From contig PMTF01000009.1 in the NCBI GenBank assembly GCA_003167415.1, positions 116,063-180,062 of the forward strand: a stretch of DNA of 64,000 bases. Reading direction: 5' to 3'. Source of the stretch: Acidimicrobiaceae bacterium. Lineage in GTDB: Bacteria; Actinomycetota; Acidimicrobiia; Acidimicrobiales; RAAP-2. Each line of letters starts with the position of its first letter. The first letter of the stretch is position 1. Below the pieces are notes generated by a model, which ran no database searches, had not been told where the DNA came from, and saw only the letters and a list, made by a program, of their open reading frames with translations. Shown one piece after another: positions 17,802 to 27,687 of the stretch. Both the position numbers and the translations under genes were made by a program.

Positions 17802-18762
17802 CGCGAATCCTTGGATCGATGTAGGCGTAGAGCACGTCGACGACGGCGCTCGCGAGCACGACGAAGAACGCCCCGTACATCACACAGCCCATGATGAGCG
17901 GAAGGTCGAGGTTCTGCAGTCCCTGGTAGGTGAGAAATCCGACGCCCGGGAGCCCGAAGACGACCTCTGTCAAGAGGGCCGCCCCGCCGACCAGCACTCC
18001 CACGTCCAGGCCGAAGAGCGAAACGATGGAGATCATAGAACAGCGCAAAGCGTGACGATAGAGGATTCGACGTTCCGAGAGACCTTTGGCGCGCGCCGTG
18101 CGGATGTAATCCTCATTCATGTTGTTGATCAGTTCGCCTCGCAACACTCGGGCGTAGATGCCGGCGTAGAGGCTCGCCAAGGTGAGCCACGGAAAGAGCA
18201 GGTGTAACGCCCACTGCCAGGGACTTTGGGTCAAGGACACGTACCCGCCATTGGGCGCCCAAGCGAAAATCGTTCTATGCAACCCCCCTTGGGTGACCAA
18301 CAGAACCATTTGACCAAGCCAGTAGACCGGAATCGAGATCGCGGCAATGCCGAAGAACATGACCAGCGGATCGATGAACTTACCCTTGTTCTTGGCGGCG
18401 ATCACACCGGCCGAGACCCCCACCAGGAGCCAGATCACGACCGCGCCGAAGATGAGCGACAGCGTGATCGGCGCCGCGGCCGTGATCTGCGGAATGATCC
18501 GGTCCCCGATATTGACGTAGGACGAAAGGTCTTGCTTGATGAAGAGGTGGTACATCATCAAGCCGTAACGAATAGGCAACGGTCGGTTGAGACCGAACTC
18601 TTTGGCGACGTTCGCCAATACCTGAGGGGAGGCGCTGCGCCCGGCAATGCGGGCGGCAGGGTTCACGCCCGGTGTGGCGAAGAAGATCAAAAAGACCAGC
18701 ACACTGATCGTGAACATGACCAATACGGCCGAAGCCAGTCGTTTGATCGTGAAGCGCAGCAT
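17791..18762 (-). CDS. oppB: Peptide ABC transporter permease (OppB type)
   Basis: A 323-residue permease with the N-terminal helix MLRFTIKRLASAVLVMFTISVLVFL and six membrane segments typical of OppB/DppB. The EAA-type cytoplasmic loop is seen at IRTARAKGLSERRILYRHALR. Its ATG at 18762 immediately precedes the stop of the OppC-type gene upstream (18763), so the two are fused in one transcript. It forms the transmembrane channel with OppC. Confidence 0.92.
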   Translation of the reverse strand: MLRFTIKRLASAVLVMFTISVLVFLIFFATPGVNPAARIAGRSASPQVLANVAKEFGLNRPLPIRYGLMMYHLFIKQDLSSYVNIGDRIIPQITAAAPITLSLIFGAVVIWLLVGVSAGVIAAKNKGKFIDPLVMFFGIAAISIPVYWLGQMVLLVTQGGLHRTIFAWAPNGGYVSLTQSPWQWALHLLFPWLTLASLYAGIYARVLRGELINNMNEDYIRTARAKGLSERRILYRHALRCSMISIVSLFGLDVGVLVGGAALLTEVVFGLPGVGFLTYQGLQNLDLPLIMGCVMYGAFFVVLASAVVDVLYAYIDPRIRVVA

Positions 18763-19821
18763 CTAGATTGATCCGCGCAGTTTGGCTCGGGGGTCGAACG
18801 CGTCGCGGACGCCGTCACCGAGGATGTTGAGAGCGACGCACACGATCACGATGCAGATACCGGGCGCGATCGCGACCCAGGGTCGCGTGTACAGCAATTG
18901 GAGTCCGTCGTTGATGATGGTTCCCCAACTCGCCTGGGGCGGCTGGACGCCGATCCCGAGGATCGAGAGCGCTGACTCGGTCAAGATATTGAGCGCCACC
19001 ATCAACGGAAAGAACACGATCACACTCGGCGCCACGTTCGGCCATATCTCTTTGCGCAAGATGTGCCAGTCGGACGCCCCCGAAGCGATCGCCGCTTGGA
19101 TGAAATCACGCTCTTTCAACGAGAAGACGATTCCGCGCACGGGTCGCGCCACGTACGGAACGTACACCGAGGCGATGATCAGAATCGGCAAGAGCAGCGA
19201 ACCGGCGCCGATGTGGACGATGCCGAGGTCCAATCCACTGGTGACCAGGATGACGGACAGGGAGATCGCCAGCAGGTAGATCGGAAAGGCCCACACGATG
19301 TCGAGCAGCCTCGAGATGATCCAGTCCGTCGCCCGACCGAAGTAGCCGGCCAACATCCCAAGCACGGTGGCGACGGCAATGCAAATTAACCCAGAAGAGA
19401 ACCCGATTAATAAGGTGACCCGTCCACCGTAGAGAATTCGGGCGAAGACGTCTCGGCCCAACTCATCGGCACCGAGGAAATAGGTGGAGAAGTGCCACGT
19501 CGGACCGATGGGCGTGACGCCCAAACCCAGGCCTTGGGTATTGGCCGGCATGACGCTGCGGTAATGACCACCGATCTTGATTCGGCCCTGGAGGTTGGAC
19601 GCGAACGGGTTGCTATGAGCGATGTCGTGGGCGTAGACCGGGGCCAACAGCGTGACCGCCACCATGAAGAGCAAGACACCGAGCGATACCATCGCGGCTC
19701 GATTACGACGCAATTGTTGCAGTGAAGACCGCCATGGACTCTCAGAGTCCACGGCGGCCAATTTCACCGTAATTTTAGTGGCGACCGATTCGGTCGCGGG
19801 AAGTTCGCCTATTTCACCCAC
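18763..19821 (-). CDS. oppC: Peptide ABC transporter permease (OppC type)
   Basis: A 352-residue permease with the long N-terminal cytoplasmic segment and SPWRSSLQQLRRNRAAMVSLGVLLF start typical of OppC/DppC, then five further helices. The EAA loop appears near RDFIQAAIASGASDWHILRK. The C-terminus NILGDGVRDAFDPRAKLRGS is characteristic for the family. Its start at 19821 overlaps the stop of the binding-protein gene by 13 bases. Confidence 0.92.
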   Translation of the reverse strand: MGEIGELPATESVATKITVKLAAVDSESPWRSSLQQLRRNRAAMVSLGVLLFMVAVTLLAPVYAHDIAHSNPFASNLQGRIKIGGHYRSVMPANTQGLGLGVTPIGPTWHFSTYFLGADELGRDVFARILYGGRVTLLIGFSSGLICIAVATVLGMLAGYFGRATDWIISRLLDIVWAFPIYLLAISLSVILVTSGLDLGIVHIGAGSLLLPILIIASVYVPYVARPVRGIVFSLKERDFIQAAIASGASDWHILRKEIWPNVAPSVIVFFPLMVALNILTESALSILGIGVQPPQASWGTIINDGLQLLYTRPWVAIAPGICIVIVCVALNILGDGVRDAFDPRAKLRGSI

Positions 19822-21509
19822 AACTGGTCCACGTACATGTAGAACTGCAGCGAGAACTGGTAGTTGCCAACTCGCTTGCCGACGAAGTCAACCAACTTCG
19901 GGTTGAACAGCGGCACCCACGGCGCTTCAGTGGTCATGATCGTCTGGTCGATCTGACCCCAGAGCTTGTTGGCCGCGGTCTGGTTGGTCAACTCCAATGT
20001 CTCGGCCGTGGCCATTTTCGCGTCAATCGACGGCGAGCACAGGCCCGAGATATTGATGCTGTTGTCACTGGCCTTGTGGAAGCCACTGCAACTGAGCAGG
20101 ACCTTCAAGAAGTCCGAGGCGGCCGGGTAGTCCTGGAACCACTGCGTGACACTGATCTGCACCTTGTTGTTCGTGTTTTGGATGTAGCTGAACTCGATGT
20201 TCTGAGAGAGTGGCTTCACCGTGGCTTTGTAGCCAATCTGGTTGAGCACTCCTTGGATGTACTCACCAACCGACAGGTCCACCGGGTCGTTTTGGGCCAC
20301 CACCGCGACCTTGGCCCCGAACGTGCCCGAGGCCTTCACGAGGGCCTTGGCCTTCTTCAGGTCCGGACCGGCGTACGTCGAGCTGCTCTTGGAGTTGTAG
20401 GCGCACGACTTCACGTACCCCGGGAAGCCCGGCGGCAGGATCGTGCACGTCGGCACGGCGAGTTGCGGGCCACCGTAGAGCTTCACCAAGGAGTTCTTGT
20501 TGAGCGCGTAGTTGACGGCCTGGCGAGCCCTGAGGTTGTTGAACGGCGCGATATTCACGTTCATCGGTGCGTACCAGTCGGCGGTCAACGTGTGCACGTG
20601 GACTTGCGTGGCGTACTTGGTCGAGATCTCCGAGAGTCGGTCGGCCGGAATCGGGTCAAAGATCCAGTCGGCCTGGCCGTTGGCGACGGCCGTCACTTCG
20701 GACTCGACCGGGAGACCGAAAGTCATATCAATCTCGTCGGGATAGCCCTTAGGCTGCGCCGCGGCGCTCCACACCTTGAAAAACTTGTTTCGCTTCATGA
20801 TTAGGGCGGAGTTCGGGTTGTACGACGTGAAGGCGTAAGCGCCCGTACCGGGGATCGGCGTGTCGCCCTCGTCCTTCGCGGGCGTGTTGGCCGGAATGAT
20901 CGAGCCGAACGGCACCGACAACTGGTCGAGGAACTCCGAGTCCGGCGCGATGAGATTAAAGACGACCGAGTTCGTCGCCGCGTTCACCACGACGCCACTG
21001 GTCAGCTTGCAGGTCGCGGGCGTCGTAACGCACGCCGGTCCTCCGACGATGTCGTTATACCACGAGCCGGCGTTCGGGTTCGAGACCTTGAAGAGTCGCT
21101 GGAACGACGCGAGGACGTCGGCGACCGTGACGGTCTTGCCGTCGGAGAACTTGATGCCCTTGCGCAAGGTGAAGGTGTAGGTCTTGCCGGCGTTGGTCAC
21201 CTTGGGCATCGCGGTCGCGAGGTCGGGTACTACGTCAAAGGACGGATCGCCGCCCACCTTCTGGAACGAGACCAAGCCGTCGTAGGTCGCCTGGTAAAGC
21301 TGCCAGTACTGCAAGGTGTAGTTAACTTGCGGGTCGAGCGTGCCGCCGGCGGCCGTGGCATCGAGGTGCAGCGTGCCGCCGGCGTGCTGGGACTGGTAGC
21401 CCGACGCTCCCGCGGGCGAACTGGTCGAGACGGCGATGATGCCGAATGAGCACACGGCCATTGACGACAGGATCACCCCCATCCGCTTCATGGACTTGAG
21501 ACGTGACAT
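19809..21509 (-). CDS. Peptide ABC transporter substrate-binding protein, family 5
   Basis: A 566-residue secreted solute-binding protein. It begins with a signal peptide (basic MSRLKSMKRM, hydrophobic core, ASA-type cleavage near residue 36); the only early Cys is not in a lipobox, so it may be released or held by its partners. The SBP_bac_5 pattern is clear (LDPQVNYT, FTLRKGIKFSDGKTVTVADVLASFQR, later APFNNLRARQAVNYALNK). GGGAGAA precedes the ATG. It lies 55 bases downstream of the prolyl aminopeptidase gene and starts the transporter block. Peptide is the likely ligand, from family and neighbours. Confidence 0.92.
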   Translation of the reverse strand: MSRLKSMKRMGVILSSMAVCSFGIIAVSTSSPAGASGYQSQHAGGTLHLDATAAGGTLDPQVNYTLQYWQLYQATYDGLVSFQKVGGDPSFDVVPDLATAMPKVTNAGKTYTFTLRKGIKFSDGKTVTVADVLASFQRLFKVSNPNAGSWYNDIVGGPACVTTPATCKLTSGVVVNAATNSVVFNLIAPDSEFLDQLSVPFGSIIPANTPAKDEGDTPIPGTGAYAFTSYNPNSALIMKRNKFFKVWSAAAQPKGYPDEIDMTFGLPVESEVTAVANGQADWIFDPIPADRLSEISTKYATQVHVHTLTADWYAPMNVNIAPFNNLRARQAVNYALNKNSLVKLYGGPQLAVPTCTILPPGFPGYVKSCAYNSKSSSTYAGPDLKKAKALVKASGTFGAKVAVVAQNDPVDLSVGEYIQGVLNQIGYKATVKPLSQNIEFSYIQNTNNKVQISVTQWFQDYPAASDFLKVLLSCSGFHKASDNSINISGLCSPSIDAKMATAETLELTNQTAANKLWGQIDQTIMTTEAPWVPLFNPKLVDFVGKRVGNYQFSLQFYMYVDQLWVK

Positions 21510-21564
21510 TCGATTCTCCCCTATTCGACGCTGCTCAGATTATTGATACCTCTTTACTACAAGT

Positions 21565-22467
21565 TCACTGGTCGTGGTTCGCCAGGAAACTCTCCACCAC
21601 CTCGAGATAGTGCTCAGGCTCTTCGACGAAGGGCATGTGGCTGGAGTTCTCGAAGATCTCCCAGCGAACGTCGGGAATATTATCGAAGAACGGCTGGACC
21701 GTGGCGGGCGTGGCCTCGTCGAAGCGGCCAGAGGCGAGCAGCGTCGGCGCGGTGATTTTGTGTACATCTTCGACCACGCTCCAGTCGCGCAGCGTCCCGA
21801 TGCAAAAGAACTCGTTGGGTCCGTTCATGACGTTGTAGACCGTCGGGTCCTCCGTCAACATCTCGAAGGTCCGCACCACCTCCGGTGGATTCGGCACCAC
21901 GCGACAGACGTGAAGGTCGTAGTACACCTTCTGGGCCGCCAGGTACTCCGGGGCGTCGGTTGTGCCGGCCGCTTCGTGGCGATCGAGGGCCGCTTCCACG
22001 TCGGGCTCGAGCTGGCCGCGCAGGACCTTCGCCTCGCTCGCCCAGAGCGCCATCGAGGCCGGTGAGTTACTGATGACGAGCGCCTTCAAGCCCGCGGGCT
22101 GGCGGATGCCGTGCTCGGCCCCGAGCATTCCGCCCCAGGACTGTCCGAGCAAGAAGTAGCGATCGTTGATCCCCAGGTGGACGAGCAGATTGTCCAACTC
22201 GCGCAAGAAGAGGTCGACGGTCCAGAATTCGCCACCCTTGTTGGGCATGTGCGTCGATCGCCCGCCGCCCAACTGGTCGTAGTGCACGACGGGGCGACCG
22301 CGCTCGGCGAGTTTCGCGAGGGCGAGTACGTAATCGTGCGAGCAGCCCGGTCCCCCGTGAGCGACGACCAAGGGCGTCGGACCTGACTGCAGATCACCAG
22401 TGACTCGGTACCACGTCTGCCACTCTTCGAATGGCGCGAAGCCTTCAACCACGTTCGTCGTTTCCAT
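21565..22467 (-). CDS. pip: Proline iminopeptidase-family alpha/beta hydrolase
   Basis: A 300-residue cytosolic hydrolase of the TIGR01250-type proline iminopeptidase family. HGGPG forms the oxyanion region, GQSWGG carries the nucleophilic Ser, and an Asp and a His (SSHMPFVEEPEHY) follow at the expected distances. ATG 22467 gives the normal family length; a 49-codon upstream extension lacks homology. It removes N-terminal proline from peptides. Its position directly upstream of the peptide-import genes on the same strand suggests that imported peptides are the substrate. Confidence 0.88.
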   Translation of the reverse strand: METTNVVEGFAPFEEWQTWYRVTGDLQSGPTPLVVAHGGPGCSHDYVLALAKLAERGRPVVHYDQLGGGRSTHMPNKGGEFWTVDLFLRELDNLLVHLGINDRYFLLGQSWGGMLGAEHGIRQPAGLKALVISNSPASMALWASEAKVLRGQLEPDVEAALDRHEAAGTTDAPEYLAAQKVYYDLHVCRVVPNPPEVVRTFEMLTEDPTVYNVMNGPNEFFCIGTLRDWSVVEDVHKITAPTLLASGRFDEATPATVQPFFDNIPDVRWEIFENSSHMPFVEEPEHYLEVVESFLANHDQ

Positions 22468-22760
22468 GGCTCGAGAGTAGAGGACGGCCGAGAGCAGCGC
22501 AAAGGACCTTGTCACGTTCGGCTCAACGAAACTGGCCGTCAACCATTGACTGGTTGTTGACAGGCTGTCCAAGCGATCGCTCTGTCGAGGCCCGGGCAAC
22601 GCATATCGAAACACCTCGCACGGTCGGACGCGTCAACGCAGCGAGCGACCGTCTTCATCGTGACGCACGACGAGCAGATTGTGCGGCAAGCCGATCGTGC
22701 GCTCCAGCCCCACGACGGGATCCTCAAAGAGATTGCCAAACGTCACCCGACTAGCGTTGA

Positions 22761-23846
22761 ATGTCCATGGCACTCTCCATCGGCATCGTCGGACTTCCGA
22801 ATGTCGGCAAATCAACGGTCTTCAACGCTCTCACCCATAACCACGTATTGGCCGCGAACTATCCCTTCGCCACGATCGAGCCCAACGTTGGCGTCGTGTC
22901 GGTGCCCGATCCGCGATTGAAGCGTCTCGCGGCGATGTTCACGTCGGAGAAGATACTGCCGGCGACGGTGACGTTCGTCGATATCGCCGGCATCGTGAAG
23001 GGCGCGTCCGAAGGTGAGGGACTCGGTAACCAGTTCCTCGCCGCCATCCGAGAGTGCGACGCGATCTGTGAGGTCGTGCGAGTCTTCGTCGACGACGACG
23101 TCATTCACGTCGACGGTCGAATCGACCCGGCCAGTGACGTCGCCACCATCGAAACGGAGCTGATTCTGGCTGACCTGCAAACGGTTGAGAAGGTCATCAC
23201 TCGCCTGGAACGCGAAGCCAAGCGCGGTGGCGGCGACGCGCAGTCCCGTCTGGCGCAGGTCAAAAAAGTACAATCCGCGCTCGATCAGGGTCTGGTGATC
23301 TCCAACGTGAAGGACCTCGACCGCGACGTGCTCGCCGACCTGCATCTCTTGACCGACAAACCATTCATCTATGTCTTCAACGTCGACGAGGAGACGCTGG
23401 CGGACGAAGCGCGCCGCGCGGCGCTGGTCGCGTCGGTCGCGCCGTCGCCCTCGGTCATCCTCTGCGCCAAAGTCGAGGCCGAACTGTCCGATCTCGACGA
23501 GGACGAAGCGCTCGAGCTCCTCCAGTCCTACGGACAAGAGGAATCCGGCCTGGCTCTCTTATCGCGCGTCGGGTTCGCGACGTTGGGACTGCAGACCTTC
23601 CTCACCGCCGGGCCGAAAGAGTCCCGGGCCTGGACGATCCACCAAGGAGCCACCGCGCCCGAGGCGGCCGGCGAAATTCACACCGACTTCCAGAAGCACT
23701 TCATCAAGGCCGAAGTCGTCTCCTTCGATGACCTCATGGCGCTTGGTTCGATGGCGCAGGTGAAGGCCGCCGGGAAGGCGCGCGTCGAGGGCAAGGAGTA
23801 CGTCATGCGAGACGGCGACGTCGTAGAGTTCCGCGTCGGCGTCTGA
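22761..23846 (+). CDS. ychF: Ribosome-binding ATPase YchF (OLA1 family)
   Basis: A 361-residue Obg-related NTPase. The G1 motif [10 protein letters not shown]3 region [20 protein letters not shown] and the C-terminal TGS-like domain ([33 protein letters not shown]) match YchF throughout. YchF binds ATP in preference to GTP and associates with ribosomes. ATG 22761 or ATG 22767 can serve as start. The 293-base upstream region contains an imperfect palindrome around 22543-22566 (GTCAACCA then TGGTTG-TTGAC) that may be an operator. Confidence 0.95.
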   Translation: MSMALSIGIVGLPNVGKSTVFNALTHNHVLAANYPFATIEPNVGVVSVPDPRLKRLAAMFTSEKILPATVTFVDIAGIVKGASEGEGLGNQFLAAIRECDAICEVVRVFVDDDVIHVDGRIDPASDVATIETELILADLQTVEKVITRLEREAKRGGGDAQSRLAQVKKVQSALDQGLVISNVKDLDRDVLADLHLLTDKPFIYVFNVDEETLADEARRAALVASVAPSPSVILCAKVEAELSDLDEDEALELLQSYGQEESGLALLSRVGFATLGLQTFLTAGPKESRAWTIHQGATAPEAAGEIHTDFQKHFIKAEVVSFDDLMALGSMAQVKAAGKARVEGKEYVMRDGDVVEFRVGV

Positions 23847-23857
23847 CGCGATACGAT

Positions 23858-23896
23858 ATTTCCAGGCGTGAGCGACAGAGGTCGGCGCCTGGAAAT
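23858..23896 (+). promoter_or_regulatory. Strong hairpin in the ahcY leader
   Basis: Bases 23858-23868 (ATTTCCAGGCG) pair perfectly with 23886-23896. Inside, CGAC (23873-23876) can pair with GTCG (23881-23884) around an AGAG tetraloop, leaving TGAG as a bulge. No T-run follows, so it is not a standard terminator. It ends 20 bases before the ahcY start and 10 before its ribosome-binding site. A cis-regulatory RNA or a protein-binding site are both possible. Confidence 0.55.
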
Positions 23897-23916
23897 CGCT
23901 AACTCCTAGGAGAACC

Positions 23917-25362
23917 ATGACCTCTGACACCTTTTACTTCAAAGTTGCTGACCTCTCACTGGCCGATTTCGGTCGTGCCGAAATTACACTCGCCGAACAC
24001 GAAATGCCCGGCCTCATGGCCATGCGCGCCGAGTTCGGCACTTCTAAGCCCTTGACCGGATCACGCATCGCGGGATCGCTCCACATGACGATCCAGACCG
24101 CGGTGCTGATCGAAACCCTGGTGGCCCTGGGCGCCGACGTTCGCTGGGTCAGCTGCAACATCTTTTCCACTCAGGACCACGCCGCCGCGGCCGCGGTCGT
24201 CGGACTGCACGGTACGGCCGAGGACCCGAAGGGCGTCCCGGTCTTCGCCTGGAAGGGCGAGTCGCTCGAAGAGTACTGGTGGTGCACCGAGCAGATGTTG
24301 CGTTGGCCCGGACACGCCGGTCCCACGATGATCCTCGACGACGGCGGCGACGCCACGCTGCTCGTGCACAAGGGCCTCGAATTCGAACGCGCCGGGTTCG
24401 TGCCGGCCCCCGAGAGCGCGGACTCCGAGGAGTACCGCGTGATCTTGCAGTTGCTCGATCGGATCGTGTCGAGTGGCGAGAAGCTCTTCGGACCGATGTC
24501 CCAAGGACTCATCGGGGTCTCGGAGGAGACCACCACCGGCGTGCACCGCCTTTATGAGATGGAGCGCGACGGCACGTTGTTGTTCCCGGCGATCAACGTG
24601 AACGACGCCGTCACGAAGTCGAAGTTCGACAACAAGTACGGCTGTCGCCACTCACTCATCGACGGCATCAACCGCGCCACCGACACGCTGATCGGCGGTA
24701 AGGTCGCCGTCGTCTGCGGCTACGGCGACGTCGGCAAGGGTTCGGCCGAATCGCTGCGCGGCCAGGGCGGGCGCGTCATCATCACCGAAGTCGATCCGAT
24801 CTGCGCACTGCAAGCGGCGATGGACGGCTTCCAGGTGACCACGCTCGAAGAAGCCCTCCCCGACGCCGACATCATCATCACCGCGACCGGCAATCGCGAC
24901 ATCGTGTCGGTCGAGCACATGCTCTTGATGAAGCACCAGGCGATCCTCGGCAACATCGGTCATTTCGACAACGAGATCGACATCGCGGGATTGACGAATC
25001 TCCCCGGCGTTCGACGAGAGAACATCAAGCCCCAGGTGGACAAGTGGATCTTGCCCAACGGTCGCGCCATCATCTTGTTGTCCGAGGGGCGATTGCTCAA
25101 TCTCGGCAACGCGACCGGACACCCGAGCTTCGTGATGAGCAACTCCTTCACCAACCAGACCATGGCCCAAATCGAGCTGTTCGTGAACAACGCGAACTAC
25201 GAAAAGAAGGTCTACGTGTTGCCCAAGCACCTCGACGAGAAGGTGGCCCGATTGCACCTCGACGCGCTCGGTGTGAAGCTCACGACACTATCGAAGAAAC
25301 AGGCCGACTATATCGGCGTGCCGGTCGAGGGTCCCTTCAAGCCGGACTCCTATCGCTACTAA
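23917..25362 (+). CDS. ahcY: Adenosylhomocysteinase
   Basis: A 481-residue S-adenosylhomocysteine hydrolase, full length. The NAD-binding loop [19 protein letters not shown], the substrate-site segments [20 protein letters not shown] and the C-terminal PDSYRY are all present. It splits S-adenosylhomocysteine into adenosine and homocysteine and keeps methylation reactions running. TAGGAGA lies 3-9 bases before ATG 23917. The gene is preceded by the 39-base hairpin at 23858-23896 that follows ychF. Confidence 0.97.
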   Translation: MTSDTFYFKVADLSLADFGRAEITLAEHEMPGLMAMRAEFGTSKPLTGSRIAGSLHMTIQTAVLIETLVALGADVRWVSCNIFSTQDHAAAAAVVGLHGTAEDPKGVPVFAWKGESLEEYWWCTEQMLRWPGHAGPTMILDDGGDATLLVHKGLEFERAGFVPAPESADSEEYRVILQLLDRIVSSGEKLFGPMSQGLIGVSEETTTGVHRLYEMERDGTLLFPAINVNDAVTKSKFDNKYGCRHSLIDGINRATDTLIGGKVAVVCGYGDVGKGSAESLRGQGGRVIITEVDPICALQAAMDGFQVTTLEEALPDADIIITATGNRDIVSVEHMLLMKHQAILGNIGHFDNEIDIAGLTNLPGVRRENIKPQVDKWILPNGRAIILLSEGRLLNLGNATGHPSFVMSNSFTNQTMAQIELFVNNANYEKKVYVLPKHLDEKVARLHLDALGVKLTTLSKKQADYIGVPVEGPFKPDSYRY

Positions 25363-25418
25363 TTGCCACGCCTCACGTTGTACCTTGAAGCCATGACGTC
25401 GACTTCGTACGACAAAGT

Positions 25419-26365
25419 GTGCACCGCCTTTTTCTGGAGTCACTGAGGTTGGCCGATCTACAACCAGAGGTCGAACCACCGTCCGAGGGGGCACTGCGCT
25501 GGGTCGCGCAGTCGATCGCTCCGGGCGCGAGGGTAACGTCCGTTCGACGATTGACGGGCGGCGTCACGTCCGCGATGCACCCGATCACGGTCGTTGAGGC
25601 GAACGGCCACCATCACCGATGCGTGCTTCGACGCTGGGTCGACCGGCTTGCCGACGAAGGACATGAACTCGTTCCGCGTGAAGCGCGCGTCCTGGAGTCC
25701 CTAGAACGAACCAATGTCCCCGCGCCACGTTTGCTCGGCCTGGACCCCCACGGCGACGAGTGTGCGAGCCCCGCGCTACTCATGTCATACCTCGACGGTC
25801 ACGTCCAACTGACTCCCCGAGAACCCGACGATTGGGTGAATCAGATCGCGTCGATGTTGGTGCGAATTCATCACACGCAGATCGAAGCTCCGGTCGCCGA
25901 GTCGTGGCTTAACCGCGAAAGACTCATGGTGCCGGAGTGGTCGACCGACCCAGATCTCTGGCGTGAGCGTTCTCCGTGATTGACGAGAGTCCCCCTGTCT
26001 CCCCACCGTGTTTCGTTCACCACGACTATCAGCAGTTCAATCTCCTATGGCGACGCGGAAAGATTTCGAGTGTCGTCGATTGGGTGTGGGGATCCAAGGG
26101 CTCTCCGGGAATCGACGTGTCGCACGTTCGGCTGAATTTCAGCGTGCTCTATTCGAGTGAACTGGCGCAACAGTTCCTCGATCTCTATGAATCGATGTCG
26201 GGTGAGACAGTTGAGCGCTGGTGGGACGTCGAGGGCTTGCTCAAGTACCTGCAGGGCTGGGGCGGCTTTCTGCAACAAGAAGCCGGGCGACGAATGACAG
26301 TGGACTTTGCGAGGATGCACGAGCGAGTCGAAGCGACGTTGCGCTTCGCACTACGGCGCGACTGA
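25419..26365 (+). pseudogene. Aminoglycoside-phosphotransferase-fold (APH) protein, frameshifted
   Basis: Two open frames together make one APH/choline-kinase-like protein. The first (25419-25979, 186 codons) has the N-lobe with LRRWVD and LLMSYLDGHVQL; the second (in frame from 25976) has the catalytic-loop FVHHDYQQFNLLW and VVDWVWGSKGSPGID, the HxDxxxxN and metal-binding Asp motifs. Near 25965 the sequence reads CGTGAGCGTTCTCCG; one extra G after GAG would join the frames into a smooth protein. A one-base loss, either real decay or a sequencing error, is the simplest reading. The substrate is unknown. The start may be GTG 25419 or TTG 25449. Confidence 0.75.
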
Positions 26366-26413
26366 CCAACGTCCGACGTGAATCGAGTCGACCGTGCACC
26401 ATAATGTGACGCT

Positions 26414-26806
26414 ATGGCTATTCGAATTCAAAACATCAGTGTCGATTGCCTCGACCCGGCTCGACTGGGCGCCTTCTGGGCTGAAGCACTCGGCTGGCGC
26501 ATCACGTCGGTCGAACCCGAGGAAGTCGTGCTCGAACCTCCGGCCGGTTCGCGCGAGGAAGGAATCGTGCCCGACGTCATCTTTCTGCCGGTCCACGAGG
26601 AACGCGTCGCTAAGAACCGATTGCACCTCGACCTAAGACCGAGCGATCAGTTCGCCGAAATCCAGCGACTCGTCGAACTCGGCGCTCGGCACGTGGACGT
26701 CGGTCAATCCTCCGATTGCACGTGGGTCGTCCTGGCCGACCCCGAGGGCAACGAGTTCTGCGTACTGCGTCCCTTCACCAACAAAGAGATGGCGTCCTTG
26801 GGTTAA
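26414..26806 (+). CDS. Glyoxalase/VOC-superfamily protein
   Basis: A 130-residue single-domain VOC protein. The N-terminal NISVDCLDPARLGAFWAEALGWR and C-terminal VVLADPEGNEFCVLRP blocks are the two beta-alpha-beta modules common to actinobacterial glyoxalase-like proteins. The usual metal ligands are not all obvious (His72 of RLHLDLR and a late Glu are candidates), so enzymatic activity cannot be assigned. It stands alone, 48 bases after the phosphotransferase remnant and convergent with the PIG-L gene. Confidence 0.8.
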   Translation: MAIRIQNISVDCLDPARLGAFWAEALGWRITSVEPEEVVLEPPAGSREEGIVPDVIFLPVHEERVAKNRLHLDLRPSDQFAEIQRLVELGARHVDVGQSSDCTWVVLADPEGNEFCVLRPFTNKEMASLG

Positions 26807-26826
26807 CTCGCTGGTACGAGTCAGTC

Positions 26827-27687
26827 CTAGCGGTAGCCGGCGAAGATGTCGTCGACACAGCCATCGATGTTCATGGGGTTGGTCACGCGGACGAACCACT
26901 CGGTGCGCATGATCTCCATGAAACGCTCGCGACCCATCTTCATCCAGAAGGAGTCAGCGATCTGAGAGACGTGCGCCTCGAGAGCGTCGAACTTCGCCCC
27001 GGTGACGTCGCCAATGTCGATGATCGCCGAGATCTCATCGTCCGGGGTGCCCATCTCAAACTCTTCTTCGTCGGGGTCGGGCACCTCGGGCTCGCGTACG
27101 ATGCCCTTGGCGGCGTCGGCTTCAGCGCGCTCGCGGTCTTCTTGCTCCCAACGAGCGCGCCAGTGCACCATGACCGAGGCGGGGATCGCGTTGAAGTACA
27201 AGGTAGGTTCGTAGTCGATCATCTCGAGCGCCGCCAGGGTGATGCGGTGCGCCTGGATGTGATCGGGGTGACCGTAGAAACCGTGGGCGTTGTAGGTCAT
27301 GATCACCTGCGGTCGCTCCGCGATCAAGATGTCGGCCAGTTTCGCCGCGGCCACTTCGACCGGCGTCGCCCAGAACGACTCGGGGTCGTCGTTCTGCGGC
27401 CAGCCCTTCATGCCCGAGTCCCGGTAGCCGAGGCGCACCAGTCGACTGATGCCGAGAATCTTCACCGCGTTGTCGAGTTCGACCGCCCGGATCGCCGCGA
27501 CCTCATCACCGTCGTGGTGACTGGCGTCGGGCTTGGCGCCGTCGGGAGCGTCGCCGCACTCACCGTTGGTGCACGTGACGAGCACCGTGCGCACGCCCTG
27601 GTCCGCGAGCAGGCGGTAGAGACCGCCCGAGGAGCTGGCCTCGTCGTCGGGGTGGGCGTGCACCGCGAGAAATGTCAGCTGTTCCAT
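26827..27687 (-). CDS. PIG-L/LmbE-family deacetylase, Mca/MshB-like
   Basis: A 286-residue zinc hydrolase. VHAHPDDEA (His, Asp, Asp) near the N-terminus and GFYGHPDHIQAHR (second metal His) are the PIG-L metal motifs. Length and layout resemble mycothiol S-conjugate amidase Mca or the deacetylase MshB, which act on GlcNAc-inositol compounds in the cytosol of actinobacteria. Its ATG at 27687 directly abuts the stop of a second PIG-L gene (27688). Which of the two acts on mycothiol, if either, cannot be told from sequence reading. Confidence 0.82.
   Translation of the reverse strand: MEQLTFLAVHAHPDDEASSSGGLYRLLADQGVRTVLVTCTNGECGDAPDGAKPDASHHDGDEVAAIRAVELDNAVKILGISRLVRLGYRDSGMKGWPQNDDPESFWATPVEVAAAKLADILIAERPQVIMTYNAHGFYGHPDHIQAHRITLAALEMIDYEPTLYFNAIPASVMVHWRARWEQEDRERAEADAAKGIVREPEVPDPDEEEFEMGTPDDEISAIIDIGDVTGAKFDALEAHVSQIADSFWMKMGRERFMEIMRTEWFVRVTNPMNIDGCVDDIFAGYR

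Noticed and set aside
23847..23916. Known SAH riboswitch upstream of ahcY
   Set aside because: The hairpin does not show the conserved SAH-aptamer core as I know it; only a simple stem-loop is seen, so no riboswitch family is claimed.
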